Of a DNA stretch of 64,000 nt, positions 31,975-40,600 are shown in pieces. The translations under genes and the position numbers were made by a program. The notes under the pieces are model-generated. The model saw nothing but the letters and a program-made list of their open reading frames with translations, had not been told where the DNA came from and did not search any database. How positions within the stretch are numbered: the stretch's first letter is position 1; every line of letters starts with the position of its first letter. Location of the stretch: NCBI GenBank assembly GCA_964228555.1, contig CAXQZU010000022.1:24074-88073 (forward strand), written 5' to 3'. Source of the DNA: CAXQZU01 sp964228555. Its GTDB lineage: Bacteria; Planctomycetota; PLA2; JAEUHO01.

Positions 31975-34434
31975 CTAGCGCGGAGGCAGGGCGTCCACGA
32001 CGCCCGGCGTGCCCTCGATGCCCTGCATCGCCGAGGCGAGGCGCGCCAGCAGCGCGTCGCCCTCGGCCGTGCCGGACACCAGCGGCGAGAGGCTGGCCTG
32101 CAGGTCGCGATAGATCAGCAGCGCCATCGCCTCGTAGCCCTTGGTGGTGGCCAGCACCGTGGCCAGGCGCTCGAGTCGCTCGCTGCGCGGGCCCAGCGTG
32201 GCCAGCGCGCAGGAGCGCTCGAGGTCTCGCGCCTCGGCCGCCAGATTCTCCACCTGGCTGGCGTAGCTGCCGTCCGAGGCGCCGGCCGGGGCCGACCCGG
32301 CAGGGAAGCTGGCTCGCAGGGCGGCCTCGCGGGCGCGCATGTCCTGCAGGGCCGTCGGCGAGCCCAGCAGCGCGACGGTGCGGACGGCGCTGCGCAAGGC
32401 GGCGATGTCGGCCGTCAGCCGCTCCTCGAGCTGGCGCGCCAGCGTCGAGGCCTCCTCGGCCACGCCCGCCTGGAAGGGGTTGGCCTGCGCCACCTGGCGC
32501 AGCGCCCCGATGGCACTGCCCGGCGAGGTGCGCGCCAGCTGCTTGGCCGCCTCGAGCGCCTGGCGCGCGGCCTCGGCCTGGGCGCCGAACTCCGTCACGA
32601 CACCGATGCGTCCCGTGCCGCCCGCCACCGCGTGCACCAGCCGCACCATGCCCGCGTCGTGGGGGTCCTCGACGCCCAGCCGCGCCGTGGTGTCCACGGG
32701 CTGGAAGGCCACCAGCGTCTGCGGGCGAGGACCGTCCGCCTTGGGGTTGCCCGCCAGCGTCTTGCGCAGGTCGCCATCCACGGCTCCCTGCACCAGGGCC
32801 GCGCCACGCGCATCGCTCGGCGTGAGCACGTTGAGCGCGCCCCCGAGGTGCGCCCGCGGCATCTCCGCCACGAGGCCCACCTGGTCGGCCCCCGCGCAGG
32901 CGATCTCGGCCAGCAGGCCCTCCGGGCCGGCCGCCCAGGTCACGCTGCCCTCGAGGTCGCCGGCGGCACCGCGGAAGCGGCCCGCCACGCGCACCGACTC
33001 GCCGGAACGCGCCACCTCGCCCGTCGCCTCGAAGGCGTGGCGCTCGGTGCCCTTCCACGCCGCGGCCGAGAGGGGCGCGGCCAGCAGCGTGCGGTTGACC
33101 TGCAGCGTGGCGCTGCCGTCGGCCTCCACGGTCACGCTGGGCAGGCCGGGCACGTCCAGCGCCTGCGTCGGGGGCATGCCGGGCGTGGCACGCACGGAGA
33201 CGTCGTCCAGCGAGAGCTTGCCCCCCACCGGCACCACCAGCTTGAGCGTCAGCGCGCTGGCCCACGACGGGAAGGAGAGGCTGCGATCGACGCTGCCGCC
33301 CGCGCCCGTCCCCAGCACCTGCGCATGCACCACGCCCGTGGCGCCCACGCCCCGGTCCGCGTCGTTGCGCCACACGGCCAGCAGCTCGCCCTGCCCGCGC
33401 AGGCGCGCCTTGATGCGCAGCTGGCGGCCCGCGCTGGCCAGGATCTCCTCGTCGTAGACCACCTCGCCCGTGCGCGCGCCCTCGGCCTGCTCGTTGCGGG
33501 CCTCCAGCACGGCACCCTGCGGGGTGACGACGCGGCCAGCCGACAGCGAGCCGCCGTCGGCCCACGACCACGGCAACTCGGCGCGCTCGAAGGAGCCATT
33601 GCGCACCTGCTCGCCCGTGGGCCCCTGGGCCGCGCCGCCGGCGTTCTCGGCACCGCGCATGAGGAAGAAGCCGCCCGCCCCCACCAAGGCCAGGAACACC
33701 ACCGTGCTGATCGTGCCGCCGCGCGACACGCGGGCCTTGCTGAGGTCGATGTCGCCCATCATGCCCCAGCCGTCCTCGTCGTCGATCGTGGCCAGCTCGG
33801 CCTCGATCTCCTTCATGGACGGGTCGCGGAACACGAAGCGCGTGCCCCCCACGCGCAGGCGCATGCCGTGGGCCAGCGTGGACTCGGTGGTGGTGTTGCC
33901 ATTGACCAGGATGCCGTTCGTGCTGCCCAGGTCGCGGATCGTGTAGCCGTTGAGATCCTTCACGATCTCGGCGTGATGCCCCGAGGCCATGCGGTCCTCG
34001 AGCACGATGGTGTTGCCCGGGCGGCGGCCCAGCGTGGTGCGCGGCCCGCTGAGCATCACGCGCTGGCCCTTGCGCGGGCCCTCCGCGTACTCCAGCAGGC
34101 ACACGCCCTGCTTGCCGGCGGCCGCCAGGCGCGCCTCCTCCTCCGGGTCCTCGAAGCGGATCGAGACCTTGCCCACCTCGATGGCGTCGCCGCTGGCCAG
34201 CGCCCGCGCCTCGATGGCCACGCCATTGACCCGCGTCTTGTTGGTGGCGCCCAGGTCCGCCACCTCCCAGCCGCCGGCCGCGGCCGGACGCACCTCGCAG
34301 TGCTTGCGCGAGGCGCCCTTGCCGTCGGGCAGCGCGATGCCGCTGGCGGGGTCGCGCCCCACGCTCAGGCTGGTGCCGGGCACCAGCTCGTAGGTCTTCT
34401 TCTCGCCATCGAGGTCGACAATCAGCCGCGCCAT
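31975..34434 (-). CDS. tandem FHA-domain membrane protein, first gene of the pilus-like operon
   Basis: An 819-residue protein. The first FHA domain (about 1-95) has SVGRDPASGIALPD, ASRKHCEV and DLGATNKTRVNG. The second (about 115-210) has TLGRRPGNTIVLED, ASGHHAEI and DLGSTNGILVNG. Both keep the Arg, Ser/His and Asn used for phosphothreonine binding. A single membrane helix follows at about 238-256 (STVVFLALVGAGGFFLM), then a 560-residue exported part with beta-rich carbohydrate-module-like stretches and a helical end. This suits a relay of cytoplasmic Ser/Thr phosphorylation to the periplasmic machine. No kinase is in the window. ATG at 34434 has AGGAG 9 bases upstream. Confidence 0.85.
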   Translation of the reverse strand: MARLIVDLDGEKKTYELVPGTSLSVGRDPASGIALPDGKGASRKHCEVRPAAAGGWEVADLGATNKTRVNGVAIEARALASGDAIEVGKVSIRFEDPEEEARLAAAGKQGVCLLEYAEGPRKGQRVMLSGPRTTLGRRPGNTIVLEDRMASGHHAEIVKDLNGYTIRDLGSTNGILVNGNTTTESTLAHGMRLRVGGTRFVFRDPSMKEIEAELATIDDEDGWGMMGDIDLSKARVSRGGTISTVVFLALVGAGGFFLMRGAENAGGAAQGPTGEQVRNGSFERAELPWSWADGGSLSAGRVVTPQGAVLEARNEQAEGARTGEVVYDEEILASAGRQLRIKARLRGQGELLAVWRNDADRGVGATGVVHAQVLGTGAGGSVDRSLSFPSWASALTLKLVVPVGGKLSLDDVSVRATPGMPPTQALDVPGLPSVTVEADGSATLQVNRTLLAAPLSAAAWKGTERHAFEATGEVARSGESVRVAGRFRGAAGDLEGSVTWAAGPEGLLAEIACAGADQVGLVAEMPRAHLGGALNVLTPSDARGAALVQGAVDGDLRKTLAGNPKADGPRPQTLVAFQPVDTTARLGVEDPHDAGMVRLVHAVAGGTGRIGVVTEFGAQAEAARQALEAAKQLARTSPGSAIGALRQVAQANPFQAGVAEEASTLARQLEERLTADIAALRSAVRTVALLGSPTALQDMRAREAALRASFPAGSAPAGASDGSYASQVENLAAEARDLERSCALATLGPRSERLERLATVLATTKGYEAMALLIYRDLQASLSPLVSGTAEGDALLARLASAMQGIEGTPGVVDALPPR

Positions 34435-34527
34435 GCCTTGCCGCTCCTTCGTGCCCGGGCCGCCCTCGCCCCGGGCATACGCCCCCCGCCAGCCGGCCAA
34501 GGCTGCTCGGAAGGCCTCCGGACCCTG

Positions 34528-34548
34528 GGTCAACCCATTGGGTAAACC
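34528..34548. promoter_or_regulatory. 21-base imperfect palindrome, candidate operator or leader hairpin
   Basis: GGTcaACCCA-T-TGGGTaaACC: 8 of 10 arm positions are complementary. It lies just downstream of the -10 hexamer at 34552-34557, so it would cover the transcription start of the ten-gene operon. It differs in base composition from the GC-rich surroundings. Confidence 0.45.
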
Positions 34549-34551
34549 GGC

Positions 34552-34557
34552 ACCCTA
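34552..34557 (-). promoter_or_regulatory. -10-like hexamer for the pilus-like operon
   Basis: TAGGGT, preceded by G as at other candidate promoters here. It would give a leader of about 110 bases before the FHA gene, which has its own AGGAG site. Confidence 0.4.
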
Positions 34558-34620
34558 CCCCCACGGAACGACGGGACGCAACGCCCAACCCAGCGCGGCC
34601 TTGCGCGTGGCCACGGCCCG

Positions 34621-34650
34621 GGCCGGCCCCAGGGCCGGCCTGCGGCCGGC
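34621..34650. terminator. GGCCGGC inverted-repeat cluster
   Basis: GGCCGGCCC (34621-34629) pairs with GGGCCGGCC (34632-34640), and GCCGGCC (34634-34640) pairs with GGCCGGC (34644-34650) across a TGC loop. These are mutually exclusive hairpins downstream of the leftward regulator gene. Terminator function is inference. Confidence 0.35.
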
Positions 34651-34801
34651 GTGACGAGCCGGCTCGACCCTGGCAGCGAAGTTGACACCTGCTGGTAACG
34701 AGGTAGCGCCGCCCTCTCGGGTCCTTAGTCTCGGCTGCCGTGCTGCCCCTGCCTCCCCGGCCCGCAGGCGGCCTCGGGTCACCGCAGGCCGCGGCGGGCT
34801 C

Positions 34802-36844
34802 CTAGGCGCGGGGCTTGGGCGGCTGCTCCTCGTCCATGCCGTAGCGCTCCAGCTTCTTGCGCAGGCCCAGGCGCGAGAGGCCCAGTTCCTCGGCGGCGCG
34901 GCTCTTGTTCCACGCGTGCCGCTGCAGCGTGCCGCGCAGCACGCGGCGCTCGAGGTCCTCGACCAGGCCCTTGAGGCCCTGGTCGGGCAGGGGTGCCCTC
35001 GGATCCGGCGGGCGGTAGGCAAGCAGGCGTGCGCTCAGGTGCTCGGGGCGGATCACGCCGCCACTCTCGAGGGCCAGCAGCCGCTGCACCTCGTTGCGCA
35101 GCTCCCGCACGTTGCCGGGCCAGTCGTAGGCGGCCATCAAGTCCAGCGCGCCGGGCTCGAGGCGCACGGGGCGCGTGGGATCCCCCAGCTCGCGCAGGAA
35201 CCAGGCCACCAGCGCCGGGATGTCCTCCCGCCGGTCGCGCAGCGCCGGCACCTCGATGACCACCCCGGCGAGCCGGTGGTAGAGGTCCTGCCGGAAGCGG
35301 CCGTCGGCGATGAGGCTCCCGAGGTCCACCTGCGTGGCCGCCACCAGCCGCACGTCCACGGGGGTGGCAGCCTTGGCACCCAGCCGCCGCACGGTGCCGC
35401 CCTCGAGCACCCGCAGCAGCTCCTTCTGCAGCTCCGCGGGCAGCTCGCCCACGTCGCGCAGGAACAGCGTGCCCTCGTGGGCCTGCTCGAAGAGGCCGGC
35501 GTGGTCCCGCGGCGCGGCGGGCACCGCCCCCCGCACGGCGCCGCGGAACTCGCTCTCCACGAGGCCCGGCGGCAAGGCGCCGCAGGCCTCCACCACGAAG
35601 CGACCGCGACGCTGGGCCCCGTTGAAGTGGATGGCTCGCGCCAGCAGCTCCTTGCCCGTGCCGGGCTCCCCCACCACCAGCACCGGCACGTCCAGGTCGG
35701 TCACCCGGTCCACGACACGCAGCAGCGTGCGCATGGCCGGGCTGCGTCCCACGATGGCGTCGTAGGCGTACTTGAGCCCCAGCTCGTGAGACTGCTTGGC
35801 CAGGTCCTCCCGGGCCTGCCGCAGGGCCGTGGTGCGCAGGCGCAAGGCCTTGCGCAGGCGGTCGTTGAGGCGCTCGATGCGGCGGGACTGGCGCACCGCC
35901 TCGCGCCGGCGCATGCCCATCTCGCGCCGCTGGCGCGCGTTGCGGATGGCGATGGCCGCCAGCCGCGCGTAGCCCTCGAGGATGCGCACGTGGAAGCCAT
36001 CGAAGCGCCCGGACTCGTAGGTGTTGTCCAGGTAGATGGCGCCCAGCACCTGCCCCTCGCCGGGCAGCGGCACGCACACCAGCGAGCGCAGCGAGAGGTT
36101 GACGATGCTGGCAGCGCCGTCGAAGCGCTCGTCGCAGATGGCGTCCTCGCTGAGCACGCTGGCGCCCTCGCGGATCACCTGGGCCGCCACGCTGACGGAG
36201 TAGGCGCCGTCGGCATCGACCAGGTCGCGGTGGTCGCGCAGGCGGGCGCGGCGCACCCGGAAGTGGTCGCCCTCGTTGAGCAGCAGGATGCCCCGGGCCG
36301 CCCCGCACAGCTGGATGGCGGCGTCCAGCACGGCGTCGAGCAGCTCGTCCTCGTCGCTGACGGCCTGCAGCTTCTCGTTGAGCTCCATCAGGTGGCCCAG
36401 CGCGCGGATCTCGCGCTGGCGCTCGGCCAGCGTCACGCTGCCGGTGGCGCCAGCGAGGCCCATGTCGGTGGCGTGCGGGTCGGCTTGCGCCGCCTGCTCC
36501 ACGAGGCCCGGGACCGCCTTGACGGCCGGCTTGGGACGGATGGCCCCGGGCAGGAACACGCGCACCTGCGTCTCGCCCACCTCGATGGCATCGCCCTCGG
36601 CAAGGCGTGCGTCCAGCACGGTGGCGCCGTTGAGCATCGTGCCGTTGCGCGAGCCCAGGTCGGTCACGCGCCAGCCATCGCTGCCCAGGTAGATGCGGCA
36701 GTGGCGCCTGGAGAGCGTGCGATCCTCGACCGGCACGTCCACGCCGGCATCGCGCCCCACCACGACGGCCTCGGCGCGCAGCTCGAAGACCCTCTGGTCG
36801 TGGCCGGGCGACTTCACGAACAGGCGCAGCGGGTCGCGTGCCAT
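34802..36844 (-). CDS. FHA-GAF-AAA+ regulator with degenerate sigma-54 and ATPase motifs
   Basis: A 680-residue NtrC-like protein. FHA domain at 1-98 (VVGRDAGVDVP, SRRHCRI, DLGSRNGTMLNG), GAF domain at about 145-305, coiled linker to 355, AAA+ at 365-600 and Fis-type helix-turn-helix at the end (WNKSRAAEELGLSRLGLRKKL). Walker A is intact (GEPGTGKE, 392-399). The sigma-54 loop GAFTGA is replaced by GAVPAA at 439-444, the Walker B acidic pair DE by RD at 463-464, and the sensor-I Asn by Gln505. It should therefore not activate sigma-54 polymerase in the normal way and may not hydrolyse ATP. The ATG at 36844 is chosen over a GTG three codons earlier. It ends the rsmE operon and lies beside the FHA/pilus operon it may control. 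Confidence 0.88.
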   Translation of the reverse strand: MARDPLRLFVKSPGHDQRVFELRAEAVVVGRDAGVDVPVEDRTLSRRHCRIYLGSDGWRVTDLGSRNGTMLNGATVLDARLAEGDAIEVGETQVRVFLPGAIRPKPAVKAVPGLVEQAAQADPHATDMGLAGATGSVTLAERQREIRALGHLMELNEKLQAVSDEDELLDAVLDAAIQLCGAARGILLLNEGDHFRVRRARLRDHRDLVDADGAYSVSVAAQVIREGASVLSEDAICDERFDGAASIVNLSLRSLVCVPLPGEGQVLGAIYLDNTYESGRFDGFHVRILEGYARLAAIAIRNARQRREMGMRRREAVRQSRRIERLNDRLRKALRLRTTALRQAREDLAKQSHELGLKYAYDAIVGRSPAMRTLLRVVDRVTDLDVPVLVVGEPGTGKELLARAIHFNGAQRRGRFVVEACGALPPGLVESEFRGAVRGAVPAAPRDHAGLFEQAHEGTLFLRDVGELPAELQKELLRVLEGGTVRRLGAKAATPVDVRLVAATQVDLGSLIADGRFRQDLYHRLAGVVIEVPALRDRREDIPALVAWFLRELGDPTRPVRLEPGALDLMAAYDWPGNVRELRNEVQRLLALESGGVIRPEHLSARLLAYRPPDPRAPLPDQGLKGLVEDLERRVLRGTLQRHAWNKSRAAEELGLSRLGLRKKLERYGMDEEQPPKPRA

Positions 36845-36922
36845 GCCCACCACGAGGCAACCGTCGTGCCAGAGCGCGGCCCCCCGCGGCCTCCACGCCG
36901 CGCCCCGGGCGTCACCGAGGCG

Positions 36923-37675
36923 CTACGCCAGCCCCAGCGCCTGCGCCGCGGCGGCCAGCGCAGCCTGCTCCACGCGCAGGGCCGTGGCGCCCAGCTGCAC
37001 CGTGGGGACACCCGCCTCCCGCGCCCGGGCCACCTCCGCGTCCACGAAGCCCCCCTCCGGCCCCACCAGCAGCCAGGGCAGGTCGGCCCCCGGTGCACGC
37101 TGCCCCAGCCAGCCGAGCAGTCGCGGCGCCTGCGGGTCGGGGTCGAGCAGCACGGCGCCGCAGGGGGGCAGGCCGTCCACCAGGGCCGACAGGTCGCGCA
37201 CCGGCTCCACGCGCAGCATGCGTGCGCAGCCGTTGCCCTTGGCCGCCTCGCGCGCCACGCGCTCCCAGCGCGCGGCACGACGCGCCGGCAGGTCCTCGCG
37301 GCCCGCCGGCGTGCGTGCACAGCGCAACGGCACCCAGCGCTCCACGCCCAGCCAGGCCAGCCCTTCCACGAGGTCGTCGGCCCGCGAGGGCTCGGGGATG
37401 GAGGACGCCACCACCAGCGCCCGGGCCGGTCGCCGGTCGGGTGCCTCCGCCAGCACCTCGAGGCAGGCGGCGCGCGCGTCGGCCGTGCGCAGCCGCGCCC
37501 GGCGCGTGAGGCCGGTGCTGTCGAACAGCACCACCTCGTCACCCGCGGCCACCCGACGCACGCGCACGAGGTGCGCGGATTCCTCGGCGTCGAGCGTGAC
37601 CTCGCCCTGCAGCGGCAGGTGCGCCACCCAGGCGCGCTCCGGGCCGCTGCCGCGGCTGGCGCCCGCGGTGGCCAT
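36923..37675 (-). CDS. rsmE: 16S rRNA (uracil-N3-)-methyltransferase RsmE
   Basis: RsmE methylates U1498 of 16S rRNA with S-adenosylmethionine. The 250-residue SPOUT protein has the N-terminal PUA-like region (AEESAHLVRVRRVAAGDEVVL). The SAM-binding knot follows: WLLVGPEGGFVDAEV and QLGATALRVEQAALAAAAQ. The segment WERVAREAAKGNGCARML corresponds to the family's ERxxxIxxEAxxQSxR; the canonical Gln-Ser is replaced by Gly-Asn. The ATG shares one base with the upstream stop (TGATG). It is an unexpected housekeeping gene inside a glycosylation-like operon. Confidence 0.92.
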   Translation of the reverse strand: MATAGASRGSGPERAWVAHLPLQGEVTLDAEESAHLVRVRRVAAGDEVVLFDSTGLTRRARLRTADARAACLEVLAEAPDRRPARALVVASSIPEPSRADDLVEGLAWLGVERWVPLRCARTPAGREDLPARRAARWERVAREAAKGNGCARMLRVEPVRDLSALVDGLPPCGAVLLDPDPQAPRLLGWLGQRAPGADLPWLLVGPEGGFVDAEVARAREAGVPTVQLGATALRVEQAALAAAAQALGLA

Positions 37676-40600
37676 CAGCGCTCCGCCCCGAGGCGCTCGA
37701 GCTCGGCACGCCGGCGACGGGCCATCTCCAGACGGCCCGGATCCGTGCCCGCGCGGCTGCCTGCGCGCTCGAGGTAGCGCCCGTAGGCCCGCAGGGCGGC
37801 CTCGCGGCTCTCCTCGTGCCCGCCGCGCCGGAACAGGGCCTCGTTGAGCAAGGCGCGGTAGAGGTGCCGCGGCGGGAACTCGTCGGCCCGGTCCAGTGCG
37901 TCCAGCGCCTGGAGGCGCTCGAAGGCGCGATTGGTCACGCTGCGCCGGTCGTCCTCGGAGAGGCCGCCCGCAGCCAGGCGCTCGTAGGCCGCCACGACGA
38001 GGAAGAACGATGCCTTGCGGTGCTCCGGGTCCAGCGCCAGCGCTCGCTCGGCCATGAGGTAGGCGTCCACGGCCTCGCCCACCTCCAGGTGGCCGGCGGC
38101 GCGCGCGGCCGACTCCATCGCATCGCGTGCGCGCCGCGCCTCTTCCTCGGGAGAGGCGGCGGTGAGCCCCGCCAGCAGGGCCTGCGCCTGCGCTGCGTGC
38201 TCGCCCGCGGGGTCGAGGCGCACGCTGGACTGCAGGTCGCCAAGCGCCTGTGCACGCAGGGCGTCCACCCGCTGCTGGGCCTCGGCCTGCGCCTTCACGT
38301 AGGCCGCGCGGCGCGCCTGCTGCTGGTCGCCTGGCAGCGCCGCGAAGGCCCGGGCGTCGGCCTCCCAGGGAGGGGGCGGCAGCCGGACCATGCGCACGCC
38401 CACGGCGGCGGGCATGCCGCGCTGGTAGTAGGCACGCGCCAGCAAGCGGTCCACCTCGAGGCTGGCAGGATCCAGCTCCTTGGCCTTCATCAGCACGCCG
38501 ATGGCCCGCGCGGCGTCCCGCTGGCCCTTGGCGTCGGGCGTCTCCAGCCACACCCGCCCCTCCAGCAGCCACGCCGCGGGCAAGGCCGGCTCCACCTCCT
38601 TGGCTGCGGCCACCGCGCGCAATGCCGCCTCGCGGTCGCCGGCCTCCAGCGCCTGCTCGCCCAGCGCGGCATGGAGCCCAGCCAGCTCGCGCGCGGCCGG
38701 CCCCCCGGGCAGGTTCTCCAGCGTGCGCGCTCGCGCAGCCCACGCCAGCGCACCCTTCATGTCGCCCGCGATGCGGCGCGCACCTGCCGCGTCCATCGCC
38801 GTACGGGCGTCCCGCGGGTCCAGCTCCAGCGCGCCCTGCAGCGCCGCCAGTGCCTCCTCGACCAGCACGCGCTCGCGCAGCACCAGGTACTGGTTGAGGT
38901 ACACGGCCGCCTGGCCGCGCAGCACCGAGGGCTGCCCGGGGAAGCGCTCGCGCAGCGTGTTGAGGCGCCGCAGGGCCTCCACCCAGCGCTGGGCGCGCAT
39001 CTCGGCCTCGGCCGCGACGAGGCCTGCCTCCAGCACGCCGGGGTGCGCGTCGGCCAGCGCCACCACGCGCGCCGAGGCAGCAGCCAGCGCGGCGTCCGCC
39101 TCCTGCGCAGCACGCGTGTCGTCCAGCACCTTGCCGGCGGCCTCCCACGCGGCGTGAGCCGCCTCGTCCGCGCCCGCTGCCAGCGGCACGGCCCGCAGGG
39201 CCGTGGCCTCGGCCACGCGCTCGGGGCCGGGACGCCAGCCGGCCGCGATGGCCTGCCGCGCTGCGCACGCACGCACCTGCACCTGCGCCTCGCGCAGCGC
39301 CGGCAACGGGTCGTCGGGGCGCCGGCGCGCCACGAAGGCATAGTCGCGCGCCGCCCCCTCCATGTCGGCGGCGCGCTCGCGCGCGCTGCCACGCAGCATC
39401 AGGGCGGCGTCCAGCACCTCGGGCGCGCCCTGCTCCTGCGGTCGTGCGGCCACCACGGCGGCCAGTTCCTCCTCGGCCCCGGGGTCATCCCCCACCACCA
39501 CGCGAGCCGCCGCCAGCAGCACGCCCACCGCCGGCGCGCGAGAGGGGCCGGGTGCGTCGAGGCGCCGGGCGACCTCGGCGAGCAAGGCGCGCTCCGTGTC
39601 CAGCGAGGCCATGCCCAGGTCCAGCCGCGACGCGCCCCCCGCCACGGCCTCGGCCACGAGCCGCGCAGCGCCCTCGCGCAACGCGCCGTCGCCGTCGCGG
39701 CGTGCCAGCCACGCGGCCTCGAGCAGCGCCGAGCGCGCCACCAGCGATCGCACCCACGCGGCCCCGGCGTCGCGCTCCAGCGCGCGCTGGTAGCGCGTGC
39801 GTGCCTCCAGCCACTTGCCCTGCTCGAAGAGCACGTCGCCGGCCAGCAGCCAGCCCTCCGCGTGCTCGGCGCCCGCCTGCACCGACTGCTCGGCGCGCTC
39901 CAGCGCCCGGCCCAGCAGCTCGCGGCTGCGCGTGCGGTCACGGCGTGCCTGCTCCAGCAGGCGCTGGCCGTCCTCGCGATAGAGGTCGGCGACGAGGCGG
40001 GCCGCCCGGGGGAAGCCCGGGTGCTCGCGCCGCAGCCGCTCCAGCTCGCGCAACGCAGCCTCGGCCGGGCCTGCCACGAGGAAGTGCTGCGCACGCGCCA
40101 GCAGCAGTTCCGGGGCAGCGCCATGGCGCGACTCGAGGTCCCGGTAGAGGCCCACCGCCTCCTGCGTGCGGCCGGCCATGGCAAGCAGCTTGGCTTCCTG
40201 CAGCCCCGCATCCAGCCACGCCGGCTGCAGGCGCCTCGCCCCCTGCACGCACTGCAGGGCCTCCTCCACGCCCTTGCCCTCCGACTGGGCCGCCTGGCGC
40301 GCCAGCAACGTCCCGAGGTTGTAGAGCGCGGAGGCGTTCTGCGCGTCGAGGTTGGCCGCGCGACGGTAGGCCTCCAGTGCACCGGCCGGCTGCTCGCGGC
40401 CCTCCAGCGCCTGGCCGCGGAACACCTCGGCCTGCGACTCCAGCCGCCGGGCGTCGTCGCGCGCGAGGCCGCTGCCCGCCGCCTCGCGCGCGGCACTGCC
40501 TGCGGCACCGGCGGCCTCCAGCAGGTCGTCGAGCCGGCCCTGCGTGAGGTGCGCGCCGCAGGCCACCAGGTGAGCCTGGACCCGTACGCGCGCCGAGGAC

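Larger units (their letters stand above)
34435..34801. other. 367-base intergenic control region before the pilus-like operon
   Basis: It separates two leftward operons and holds no credible gene. It contains a candidate -10 (TAGGGT, minus strand) with a palindrome at the predicted transcription start, and a cluster of GGCCGGC inverted repeats that may end transcription from the regulator gene at 34802. A TTGACA at 34682-34687 on the plus strand has no matching -10 or gene. Confidence 0.5.

Noticed and set aside
34682..34687. TTGACA as a -35 box
   Set aside because: No TANNNT lies 16-18 bases downstream, and no rightward gene follows in the intergenic region.
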